Shown here piece after piece: positions 38,130-50,388 of a stretch of 64,000 bases of DNA; position 1 is the first letter of the stretch, and every line of letters begins with the position of its first letter. The notes below the pieces were generated by a model. It worked only from the letters and a program-made list of their open reading frames with translations, ran no database searches and was not told the origin of the DNA. This stretch comes from Litomosoides sigmodontis (taxonomy: Eukaryota; Nematoda; Chromadorea; Rhabditida; Onchocercidae), in contig OY718807.1 of the NCBI GenBank assembly GCA_963070105.1, positions 1,927,001 to 1,991,000 of the forward strand. The letters run 5' to 3'. The translations under genes and the position numbers were made by a program.

Positions 38130-40287
38130 ATGGGCAGACCGAAAAAGCATGATAGGAGTGGTAGTAGTCGACAGCGGTCTAGTGATAGTGACAATTGTGG
38201 GAGGCGAACGCGAAGTAGAAGTCGGGATCGACGTATGAGCAAGAGCAGGAGTAGAGGTCGACGTAATAGCAGAAGCGTAAGTCGGGGTCGGCGTTATAGC
38301 AGGAGCAAGAGTCACGAACGACGTTACAGCATGAGCAGAAGTGCAGATCGACGTGGTAACAGAAGCCGAAGTCGTGGAAGGCGCAGAAGCAGAAGCGGTG
38401 GTAGACGACGTAGTCGAGAAAGGAGTCAGAGCCATCTTTGGCGTGGTCGAGATCGGAGCAGAAGTAGAACCAAGGAAAAAACCGGACGGTTGGTTGTGTC
38501 ATATTTACTTTACAGTGACAACTAATAGTGATGATGAGTATAGTTATTTTATACTTCTAACAGATGCTGTCTTGAAATTGCTGAAGCTTTCATTAATTTT
38601 TTTTTTGTTGTCTTCTGCTATCAACTGGATTCTTAAGCTGTGATCGTTTTCCTCTATTTTCTGCTAGGAATTCTCGAAATTCTCGGCGAAGACAGTTTCG
38701 ATTGTGAAAACTTTATTGGAGAGGAGACAGATGAAATGGTATGTAAATTCAGTTGAAAGTTTTTTTACAGGGATAAGCATGATAAACGGAGCACGAAACA
38801 TGGGCATTCAAAGCAGCGGAGTAGAACTAGCCAAGAAAAAATGAAAGATACAGTGAAGGTAGGACGATGAATTTGACTGTAGATTGATGGGAACTTTATT
38901 ACTAGCAAATGTTGTTTGTTGTACAGAAATGAAACTAACATCTGTTCGTAATTTTCCTAAAAGAAAACAGTACAAAAACCAAGGGAAATAATTGTGAATA
39001 ATAAGACATCGAACCTCTTGAACTAACAGCGTTGTAATTATTGTCTTTTAAAGGAGATAGAAGTGATGAAATCACGAATGCGTTCGGCTCTTGAATCCGC
39101 ACAAACGAAAATGGGTGATGCTGTTGAAGCGAGAAGTATGTTAAATGAGCCACATTTAACTATGGATCTCACAGTTACAGAAACAGTAGCACGACATCGC
39201 GATATTGAACGTATCGAAGAGGAAGGATTTCATCAGTCTACATTTGTTTCTTCTTCTGGAGGAGCTGGTGGAAGAGTTAGGAAAGAGGTCTATTTGAATA
39301 TTACATTTTATGTAAATTTCAAATACACAGTAGTATGGGAGACTTTTGCAGTATCCTTTTTAATTGGGTCATTTCACACTTATATTAATATGCTTGTTAA
39401 TTTTTATGCTCATGGAAATTGTGGGAATTTTTCGGCTTATTGCTTCCTGTTATCTCTCCTTGACCAATACAAAGAAAACATCCATGAATTTGTGGGTGGA
39501 CTGTACAGTTAAAAGTTTGAAAGGCAGGAGGAAAAATCCATACATTTGTATAATCCTCTAAAAGTCGGTTATATTTCTCTTGCATGTCACTAAATCGCAT
39601 CATTTGTACAATAAAGTCTTTATAAACTGAATAACTACTGATATAGACTACTGATGCAGTGGTTACTTTAGTTATAAATGATTATAGAGGAAGAAAATTG
39701 TTGGTTAGTTTTTTAAATTATCTTTATTTTTGATTTTCCATTTTGTTTAGGATGTAACGGATCGTACAGCAATGGTAACAAAGAAGGAAGATGAGCATGA
39801 TAAAGCGATGTTTGGACCAAAATGGCGAGATACTGCGAAAAAATATAATGACGAAAAAAGAGAGACAATTACAAGTGAAGTGGATAAGGAAATACCTCTT
39901 GCCAACGCACGGGTAATTTTTTTCTAGTTGATGCATGTTTATCAAATGATAGTCTACTCAGAAGAAATGCATTAGATTAAGTGCAGAAAAAAATTATTCT
40001 TTGAATTGCTTCCCGCATTCAATTTGAATGTAATGCTCTCACATGTTTTTTTCTGAAATTAGCCGTTTGCTGTTACTCAGTTGATTTACTGTTAGCTAGA
40101 GCGTGTGTTGAAATTTATTGTCCATCATTTCTACCCCCGGATGCTTACAACTTCATTTAACTGTTGTAGTGAACATAGTTACTGATTTTATCAACTTTTT
40201 TTTCAGTTTTCTGAAGATCACGCTGTACGTGAGGAACGCTGGTTGAGGATATATCGCGAAAGACGGACAAAATTATTGGGTTTATGA
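38130..40287 (+). CDS. RSRC1: RSRC1-like arginine/serine-rich protein
   Basis: Exons 38130-38488, 38668-38703, 38771-38858, 39054-39287, 39751-39912 and 40207-40287 give 319 residues (human RSRC1 334). The first exon encodes a long RS/RGRR domain of SR-dipeptide repeats. The middle has ERIEEEGFHQSTFVSS, matching the family's ...SDSFVQQTF block. The C-terminus reads FSEDHAVREERWLRIYRERR and TKLLGL, matching the conserved end of RSRC1. The protein acts in pre-mRNA splicing in the nucleus. An acceptor ATAATTTGCAG ends 6 nt before the ATG, a candidate trans-splice site. Confidence 0.87.
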
Positions 40288-43200
40288 TACAATTTTGTTG
40301 CCTTTGATTCATGTATATTTGTGTTGTAGAAAGGACACAGCTACTGCCATTAATAGAATAGGAGACGCTTTTTGCGTAAAAGTTTATCTCAGTCTGAGCC
40401 GTTGCGTTTAATGCTATTGGAGGTGCAAAACTACAAATATTTGAAAGGTAGAATGCTGATTTTGTTTGTATAATGTTGTTGATATGTGAATGCGAAATTA
40501 CTTTATGTATGATTGGTCTTAATATTAAAGCTTACAGAAATTGCTATGGATTTTAAATATTGTGAATTAGTAATTTAAGAGTGAAGTAAATTTAAAAAAA
40601 CTATAACATCATGCAGTTCCTGAAAACATACACTTGTTTTTTTCAAGTAGGAGGATGAAATCAGCCTGCATTTTCATTTCATCCTTATCGTCTTCGATGG
40701 CTAATGATTTAAGAGTTTGAATTCTGGTTTTTTTTTGCCTTTAATTTTTTTGCAGTTATGTTGATCGTTATTTCTGGTTGTTGTAATCACTGACATAGCA
40801 CGATTGTGAATTCTTCGAGCTTCAGCTTCGTGTGACTTCATTCATATTATGGGTTGCTTTTTTTTTGTTTCTTATATTTTTAGAAGTATTTTCTATTCAT
40901 CGAGATGCTTTATAATTTCAGCGATAGCACAATATAAGTAATATTAAAAAAGTGTAAAATTTCATATCTTATTCAAATTGATCATTAAATGCATTTTAAC
41001 ACTTTTATGGCTAGCCGCCGTCAGTCATGGTTATATTTTTCAATAATTGCAATCATGTTGGTAGAGAGTTGATAGATGGTTTTAGTCAGCTCATTTTCTT
41101 GATGTGTGTGCGTGTGTGTTAACGAACGGAAAACTGGTTCCGTTAAAAATGATGCATTGTGGTACGTCGCCGGTGTGCAAGGCGCAGTTTTCTAGCGTAT
41201 TATATGTTTCCTCCCTACCCTTTTCATATTTATTTTATTATATTGTGAAAATTTTTTCGTTGTGATTTATATCATCAAAGTTATTGTTGATCTAGTCTCT
41301 GCTCTCTCCTCCACAGATTTCTCTATCATTAGTTAATGGTAATGTGCTATTCTAAAAAAAAAAAAACAGTCTAGTTCCACAATATTTAGGATGCATGTTT
41401 TAGAATTGTCGTTTTAGAAAAAGTACGGAATTGCATAGTAGCTAATTTCTGAACTCAAATCCCCAGATGATTTCTTTAATGATGCGTTGTGATATTAACA
41501 GCTCTTGACAAATTTGACAATGATTTAGGCTACGATAACTGACTGCACCGATAGAAATGGAAAAAAAAACCAGTATTAGCTTGCAAACAGATTACAAATT
41601 GAGAAAATGACGTATTATTGTGAGGTTTTTTTTTCAAATTTTTTTTTTACTTTTTATAAATAACAAAAAAAAGTGGATGCTGTAGGTGTTTTCTATTGCT
41701 TACCTAACTTTTATTTGATGGTATTTTTTGCATGGAAGAAATGCAGAATATCATTGCTATTGTTGAAATTAAAATAATTTTTTCCTTCATTAAACCTGTT
41801 CTGCATTATTCAGCTTATTCTTTAGCAGAATTTTTTCAGTTTTAGAAATAATTCGTTGAACGAAATTGTTTTTTCTCTGTGATATTTCATTTCCTTTTTG
41901 TATGCAATAAATTTTATGAATTTCAAATCAATTTGTGAACAAGTCAGCTGCTTCCTAAATTGTGGTATGATGACACGTTGCAGTGGATAATTTTCCGTTG
42001 TATAATTGAATTTTGTTTATTTTCATATTTGTGTATTCGATTTCTCGTATGGAACTGATATGTTATGTAAACTACATTTCAATTCGTTGTATTTTCCTTA
42101 GGATTACTGGGTCATTATAATGCTTTTTTAAGTTTTATCAAAAATTTTTTTTTAATTTTTAAGAATAATTTTTAGTTTTTGAAAATTACCCATGTGTTTT
42201 CATTCGTAAAATTTCAAAATTGAGTTTTTCTTTTTTTATTTTTTGAAAATTTAGTTTGATTTTTCGGAAGTTATTTGTATGGGATGGTGGAAAGTTATAT
42301 ATGGTGTAATTCTTAGGAGGTTAACTGATATGCATTTCGTTGATGAAGATATCACTGAAGAATTAACATGTCATTCTAGGTACCCACTGAAAATCTTGTT
42401 AATTAAATTAATTCCTCTAATTTTTGATTGACATTTATGCAATCATGATCATCAATGAGATATTGTAAGAGGTTAGGAGTGGTCATTTTTCCAGAACCAC
42501 AAGCATTCTCGATGAAAACGGCAGTTCTTTTACTATCATTTAGGATTTCATTCTAAATTATTTATTGGAAAGTGAAAAAATTAATTAGTACTTCAAGTAG
42601 TAGTGTCTAGATTGATGGAATTTTTAAATATCCTTTTGACGTGATACAGATGCTAGTGCAGTAATACAGTTTATGATTTAATATACAATAACAATCGCCT
42701 AGAAACCGGATGAATAAGATCAAACATCAACTGTTTCAACGGATCAAATTAACGTTTCATAAATAGGCAAGCATTCTCAAATTACATTTACTAATTGTCT
42801 GTTTACAGTTGAAACATAACAGGAAGCAATGAGTTTCTCCATGTATGACTTGCATATCATTTCATAAAGTTCATGAACCTCACCTGTTGTAAATTATAGC
42901 AATTATAGAGTAGCTGTGTTATTTGATTTTAATTTAAAATCAAGTTAAATTTGGAAATTATATACTTTTCTGTTTTTTTGTTTTGTTCTATTTGAGTGAA
43001 TGAGGTTTGGTCATAAAAATAATTATGTGAAAAATTCTCCCTAACACTTATCAATCAATGTATGTATGTGCAATGTAACATTTTAAATGTGAACACAATA
43101 TTCAAGTGATAATCAATATTTGATTTAATTTTCCATCTTTCATTGATCATCAATAATTTATCACCGACAGCATGTTTGATTTGTAAAATAAATTGTTGTA

Positions 43201-44878
43201 AATGGAAAAATGTTATGTGTAATTTCAAATTTGATATAAGATGAGTGGTATTTTCGTAGGAATTTTAAACAAATGTGTAGTATGAAGCAGTGGATGAGTG
43301 CTTTCTGATAGTAAACAGTAATGGTAAGCATGAATTGTTTTAGCATTAATGTGTTAAAGTAAATTTTTACATTTCAATATAATGCTATGGAAAGAGTGAA
43401 AGGGTTGGAATTTGCATTATCGGTTATCTCACTGTTCCACAGTGGGCGTTTTAGTAAGCTAAAATATAGCAGAATTGAGCAATCTCCAAGAAATCACATC
43501 TAGACGCATATGCTGTGATTTCCTCATAACCTTCACCATTACTATTAAATCACTTTAAAATACCAATCAATCACTCTTCTCCATCAATCAATCATTTACC
43601 AAAATATTAGTAATTCAGGAGAATTAATTCAAAATATTTCAATGAATTACGCTAATTGGAATTACATCCAATTATTTGTGTTATATCAGTAACCAAGCGG
43701 CCAGTTAAATCCTTTCCAGTTAAAATTTAATGAAAAAGATGAGAATTTATTTGAGAGCAAAAATTACACCTGTTGAATGAATGGCAGTGTGCTACACTAA
43801 TATGCGCACATCATGCTGTATCAAACATCGAAGTCACTGATAGCTAAAATTAATTAAGCTCATTAAAAAAGAAAAAAAAGAAAGGAGAGTGCAAAGGCTA
43901 CCTATCAGCTGGACGATAGCGATTGCTTGCTTGTACGATATTGGCGTACATTGTCCATAATTTACAATCAATATTAGGAATGTTATTAAATACATTTTAA
44001 GGTATTTGTAATATAATTACAATTTTAATAGCTACTTTAATTTATTTACCATCTTGTTGTTAATTAATTTAAATTTCTTGTTAACTAGCTAAGAAATGTT
44101 ATCTATTTGTTAGCAAACATTTTACCATTATCATCATCAACAACAACGACATTTCCACATATACACATACACACACACACACCCTCTTTCCCTCTCTCTC
44201 TCTCTTTCATCTTCCAAATTTTTAAAATGCAAAACAGACATTAAATTTATTCATTTTACATTTTACATTCGTGAAATTGCTTGTGGGCTGTTCGAATTGC
44301 TTGCTCATCAAGTATTGTGTTTTAAATCGAAAAGAGAATAATCAAACAGTTTTTTGTACAGTTGTCAGTGGAGTGAGAATGGAGGAGACAAGGTTGTTCG
44401 GCTTATAATTTATTTTAAATACAAATAAATAGCAAAAGCAATTTCTCATTTCCCATCCATCCGTTTTGTTCTTTGATTCTTTGGATGTTTTTTTTTTTTT
44501 TAAAACTGAAATGGTAACGGTAAGAAGGCAATGATACGAACTTTCGGTGCTTTTTGGGCCGCTTTTTTTTCTTTTCTTTGCTAATCAATATTTTCAAAGT
44601 AGGAAATATATGGGTGATACTTTAGGAGTTGGAAAATGTTTGATGCTAAAATGATTAATTGTGATAATCTGTTAATAAGTATATGTGGCTAATTTTAATA
44701 TTTCCTTATTGTTTTAAATGTCGAAATTCTCATTTAATTTTGTAGAGAAAAAAATTTGAGCTAATAATTAAAAAAATTTTTTTTAATGATTAATTTAATT
44801 GTTAATTTTTGAAAAATTCCATTTTTATGATCGATGTAAAAAATTGCCGATGAAAATAAAAAGCTCTTGCTGCTTCAG
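40288..44878. other. Large gene-poor interval
   Basis: About 4.6 kb, AT-rich and T-run-rich, with a CA/CT microsatellite at about 44160-44207. I found no exon on either strand. It presumably carries the RSRC1 3' UTR and regulatory DNA of the small membrane-protein gene. Confidence 0.5.
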
Positions 44879-45820
44879 ATGTTGTTGGATGAGGTAAAGA
44901 AAGCAGTGATATTTACAGTAGCTCCTGCTGTAGCTCAAAAAAGTACAGTTGAGGAACTGTTTGAAATTCCTATAACTCATCATTTATTACCAATCTGTCT
45001 TATGGCACTCATCCTACTTACTTTACTGTTAGCATGTCTTTATGACTGCAAAGTTAATAGGGATGGTTGCAGGTAAATAATTTCATCCTTTTTCTCACAT
45101 TCTTTTTTCCACGTAAAATTATGGCTAAATATTGCGCTACGTTAAAAGTAATATTGAAATTGTGTAAATTTTAAAGAAGTAATTAGTGAACTTATAAAAT
45201 AACTAAATTCAATTTAGACTTGGAAAATTTGAATGAATTTATCGATTCCACTTTAAACTATCGTAATGTCGCGAATAAAATGAAAACCTTCACCGATTAG
45301 TGCTAATCAGTCTAGCAATTTTACAACTATTTTAAGTTTCAACAATTAATTGCTTTCTACTATTAATTGTTACTTCATTATTATTGTATATACTGCACAA
45401 ATTATTTCAAATATTTCGCCATGTCGGTTCTCTTTCGCTTATTCTGAAATTTAAAATGAAACCGATGTGCTTCACATTCTTCAGCTTTTCCTTCCCTTTT
45501 TTCGTTTTCAAATTTATTATACTGATATCTTTCCACGCTACTAATAATATAGATATCATTAAGCGTCTTCCTCACATATATTTATTCACTTATTCCCCGA
45601 CAGCCCAACCCGGAAAGTTTTGCGAAAGCAGTAATTTTCATCAAATAGTCTAGTAGCCCAATCCAAAGATATAAGGAAGGAATTCATTTTCATTATCTGC
45701 AGGACTTCATGATTTTATTTCAGGAAACACATGGGATCAGAATCGCAATCGGCTACTAAGACCGGCACGTACTTATATGATGGTGAAACAGGTGAATCCA
45801 GGATAACCAGTATAGAATAA
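44879..45820 (+). CDS. Small single-pass membrane protein, unknown
   Basis: Exons 44879-45072 and 45724-45820 give 96 residues, joined AG|G in frame. The N-terminal half reads MLLDEVKKAVIFTVAPAVAQ, then a short acidic stretch (KSTVEELFEIP). One membrane span follows (LLPICLMALILLTLLLACLY). The tail of about 45 residues is polar and Ser/Thr-rich (KHMGSESQSATKTGTYLYDG). No signal-peptide cleavage site is obvious. I do not recognise the family. The ATG follows directly after the acceptor GCTTCAG, so an SL-trans-spliced mRNA would have no 5' UTR except the leader. Confidence 0.65.
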
Positions 45821-46717
45821 ATATTCATGATCAAAGTGTTTTCTATAACGTGCTCGTGTACATTACTGATTTGTAATAGTTACTTTCAGTTGAAAAATGC
45901 AAATGATTTCGCTCTTCCATCTTTTCATTAAGCCAATGAGAATTATAAAGTTTTTTAACAAAGTGATAATCATTTATTCAAACAAGCAAAGAGTGACTCC
46001 ACTAACTCCCCGTACAAATTTCAACTTCGTTCACTAAATCAATTTACAACTTCACACCTGAAGTCCACTGCTAAATTTTCACAACTACAAAAGAATGCGA
46101 AAAATAGTGCGGTGAAGTAGACTTCACTATTTCTGATTCGAAATTTCTAGGATACAAAGTTCGCCGGAACATGATTCCAGGAGGTAAAGATACCAGAAGA
46201 TGAAAATGATGGACAAAAAGCGGAGACGTAAAGACCTCTTTACTGTTCCGCAAACAGTCTTATCGCGGAAAAATGAGAAAAGTTGCTAAGCAACGATGAA
46301 TAACGATTGGTTGTATTACATATGCAGAGATCTGTTAATTATAAATTATTGAGCGAAATTCTCAACTCTAAAATTCGTAGTTTCCAAATTTTCAACCCGA
46401 AGATTGTTAAAAAATAATCTGACACATAAAATAAACCACACTGATCACAAAGTGCAACGTCAGTCATACTGTAACAAAAAGATAGGATATAAAATTGTGC
46501 GAGAAAAATAAGTATAATTGACTGTTAGAAATGCGTTTTAAGAAACTGTAATAAAAACTCGACATTCAAACAGCAGAGAGGAGATCGTTACAACCAATAA
46601 CAAATTGAAAAACCTCACAAAATTAAAGAATATAATGAGAATGTTATCCAAACACCAAAGAACGCTGGAGGAAATTATGTTCAGCACATGATCTCATAAT
46701 TAAAAACAGACAATACT
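45821..46717. other. Intergenic between convergent genes
   Basis: About 900 bp with no exon seen, between the 3' ends of the small membrane-protein gene (+) and ACTL6 (-). Confidence 0.5.
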
Positions 46718-49640
46718 TTACGCACATTTCTTTGAAACAATCGATTTTCCTTCATCATCATATTCTGCACGACTGATCCACATTTGTTGAAAAGCACCCT
46801 ACAATTTCCTGTTTATATTGAGTTAGCATGAATAACATAAGTTTTCAACTTACGCATTTAAGTTGAGAAGCACAACTTACAAGTGAAGCTAAAATAGATC
46901 CGCCAATCCATGCCCCAAATCGTCGCTCCATTGGTGTAGGTGCTGCATAAACCCTCAGTTTTATTGTCTAAAAGTAACAAAGTCATAAGTAACATTAAGG
47001 AAATTATAATAAAGTGAGAAGAATGTAAAATACTAACCGGTGGACATTTGTGAGCAAGATCATGATTAAGCCTTTCAGTAAATCCCATCAATAACGAGTT
47101 GCCACCTGTCACCATTAAACCACTATACATCGTCTGCAAAAAAATTTCTTAAGAGTAACTGTATGAAAATTATAGTAAGAAAATAATATTTACCAATGAT
47201 ATACCCACAAGCAATATGAATTAGTTATACTCCTGCATCCTAAAATCTTCCCTTTCAATCCCTTAAAATGACTTACCGGTCGTATGTCAATGTCGCACAT
47301 ACCACAAGCTGTAGCTGCAATCTGCGAGACTGACATTATCGAGGAAGAATTAACTGCCTGAAAATACAGCTGACCAGTACAACAAGTTCAGTGTAGATAA
47401 TTGACCAAAAAAAGGAGTTATGAACGTGATCGATATTTTAAGAAAGAATCATTAAATAAATATTTAGAAAAATTTTACCTTCAAATAAGTTGTATCAAAC
47501 AAGCCCTCGGGGATTTTGATTCTTTCCGCCTGGAATTCTTTGCTGTATCCATTTGGAAAGCAAAACGGGGACGATGGTAGCTTTTCAGCAAATCTAAAGC
47601 ACAAAATTACAGATTTCCTCAAGCGTCACGAATGTATGTGACTAACTAAAATGTTATGGTAAGCCCCCAAACCACGTGTAACGTTTCAAAAAAAAAATAA
47701 AAGTAAATTATCCTAAAGAACTAGCTTGCAAAGGAAACCGTTTCATAAGCTCTGAATATTTACTATTTACTTATCAAAAAAAAAACTATTTTCATTGAAA
47801 ACTTACTCAACGTCTATAGGAGTATCACAACACTGCAATACCGAAGCAGCGAGATCTTCAAGAACTTGCTGAAAATAAACAATTTCCCTTTGTTTTGCTT
47901 TATTTCTCTAATAAAAAGGCAATCGTTAACGAGTCCATTATCCCAACAACAATGAGTTACAGACCTTTTCCATGTATGTTTCATAGGTCTTCGTAACCTC
48001 AGGCAAATTTTTCTTCTCAGTCCATACAGGCGGCTCCATTTCATTAACCACTTCCTAAAAAAAATTTAATTGGTAAATTAGTCAAGTGGTAGTAGGAAAT
48101 GTGGAAATAAGCCCACAAAAATGTTGCTCATGCATCAACAACGGCACCTTTGATGCAATTTTGTAGGAAGGCACGACGTCAATTTTTTGCTCTTCAAGCA
48201 TCAAACGGCACTGTTCTGCAATCATGTCACCTCCAACCGGTTGCTTTACTACCGCTGAAAAAATATTATTAGTTTGCTTAAACTCAACAAAGTAACCTAG
48301 TTTGAATTCAACTTTTTATTATCGAAGGCTAATTCTCACGAGTATTTATGCAATACACTTAGGGAAAACATACGAAAAAACTACCATGTGTTATGCAATA
48401 TCCATCAAATACAGGAACAGCCGATGTTTGAGTAGCACCACTATCCAGAATTAATCCAGCTGTTCGACCATTTGCATAACTGAGATAATACTTATGATAA
48501 AAATCAAGCATCGCTAACTGATAACATATTTTACTCATTCGATGAAAAACAGAAATTCGAAGGTATGAATGTAAATTTACCATGAAAGAACAGCATTCTT
48601 CACGACGTAAAAAGTGGGAACGTTGTATTTCTCGAACATCAACTCTGTCAGTTTCTCACGATTTGCTTTTGTGTTCCACTGTAGCAAATAATTTAGTTAA
48701 CTAAGTTAAAAGAAATTGAAAAAATACAATGAAATGAAACGGATTAAGAAAGAATCTTGAGAAGAATTGTCAATAATACATGCATAAAGGGAAACACTAA
48801 CAAATAATATCTAATCGCGTGGAAAAATTGTGAAAAATTAAACTTACTGCAGCTTCGGAAAACAGTACGGGTTGATACTGGCTCTCAGAGAATAAAATGC
48901 GACTGTAAGAAAAATCGATCAACTGCTCGAAAATATCCCAGTCCTCAACTAAAAAAATAATACAATAAAGTATGATACTTCATTCGTTCAAGACAGAGGA
49001 AACATACTCATGCAATCCTTCATGTAGCTTTTAATCTCTGTCCTTGGTCGCGGGACGTTAACAAATGTCCGCCCAATAAAATATTCCTTCGTTTTTGCTT
49101 TCTGAGCATTTTGGTCCACAGTGTCATCCATTTCATCCAGAACTTCACGCACACCAACTTGACTTGGTATGTCACCCTATAAAACAAAATTACATCTCTA
49201 AAAAGACGAAAATAACTCAACTTCTTTTAAAGAGAGTAACACATATAGCACAAATCAATACAACTCTTTGAACAAAGTGAAATTTATTTCAAAGATATAA
49301 TAATAGCTGTTGCTGTCATGTGACTTAATTCAGTCTGAGGTCTTACAAACCTCTACTATCACCTTTCACTTAATGTTGCTTCACTAAATTCATAAAAAAA
49401 TTCACTTTTGGAAATTCCTCGCCAGCAAAACCAACTCGAAATGTGTGTGAACCCGGATCGAAAACCAAAGCACCAACTTCATCTGAATAATAAAACATAA
49501 TAGGAATTGATTATGTCTTCCAGTTCTTGACACATATTCCCAGATGATTATTGAGTACTGTGTTGATCCAGTTATTGCTAACGTACTACCTCATATAGGA
49601 AAAATATGAACTTACCACCGCCATAAACTCCTCCACTCAT
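46718..49640 (-). CDS. ACTL6: ACTL6/BAF53 actin-related protein
   Basis: Fourteen minus-strand exons join in frame: 49616-49640, 49406-49482, 49008-49176, 48848-48948, 48581-48678, 48385-48479, 48148-48254, 47965-48054, 47807-47868, 47479-47593, 47277-47357, 47038-47133, 46881-46967 and 46718-46798. They give 427 residues (human 429). It starts [20 protein letters not shown] like BAF53. The actin-fold motifs [48 protein letters not shown] and [15 protein letters not shown] are present. It is a subunit of SWI/SNF (BAF), INO80 and TIP60 remodelling complexes in the nucleus, some shared with RUVBL1 in this same window. The 61-residue part after residue 30 is more diverged than the rest. Confidence 0.95.
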
Positions 49641-50388
49641 GTTTGTGTGTAACTTTCGAAAACCTGGAATGCGTAACGTCTTTACACAGGATTTAACAAA
49701 TTCTTCAATATTAAATATTAAAATCGAAACTAAAGCTACACACCCTCAACCATAACAGCCATCCAGACAACCGAAATTTCATACTTCGACGGAGTTCGGT
49801 TTGCTGTCGTGTTACGTCACTTAGCCACTTCCCAATGAAACTTTGATGTCTGTGCGGTTATTGCGGCGGTACGTCGGTTTGCTTCTGTCAATTCCGTTGG
49901 AAGTTCCACTTGTTCATTTTCGTTTTTCCTGAAAAGACTGGAAAGGTTTCGTTTCTTGTGACGCTGCTCCTTTCTGGAATACGTCTTCTACGGTTGTGCT
50001 TATTTTCACAACCGTGCAACAAACGAAACGATGTCATTTTTCGAACGGTTAAGCAAGTCGTCAAAACTTGTTGGTTGATGATCCTATCACCATATTAGTA
50101 CCGTTTATTTCAAATTCGTCTTATTTTTGGTCGTATTCCAAGCGTTTAATTTTAAAGTTTTCCCCATGCCGACGGCTAGTTTCAGTTATCCGGAAAGCTC
50201 TTCTCGTTGCTAAGAAAGCGTGTTTCTACAACAAATACTTATGATTGTCTTTTAGGAAAGCACAAAAGTTCACCGTTGATGCTCCTCATCACCCATGAAA
50301 CTTAAAGTATTGGGTGACACTAACGGACAGATCTAGGATTTTGGCATTCCAACATAACAATCCGGAAATTTGTTTGGCCGTGTAAAAA
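49641..50388. other. Divergent promoter region, ACTL6 / FAF2
   Basis: About 750 bp between outward-reading genes, with no exon seen. A moderately GC-rich part lies at 49780-49900. Confidence 0.5.

Noticed and set aside
38082..38502. Minus-strand open frames opposite the RS domain
   Set aside because: Mirror of the AGN/CGN-rich SR repeat codons of RSRC1.
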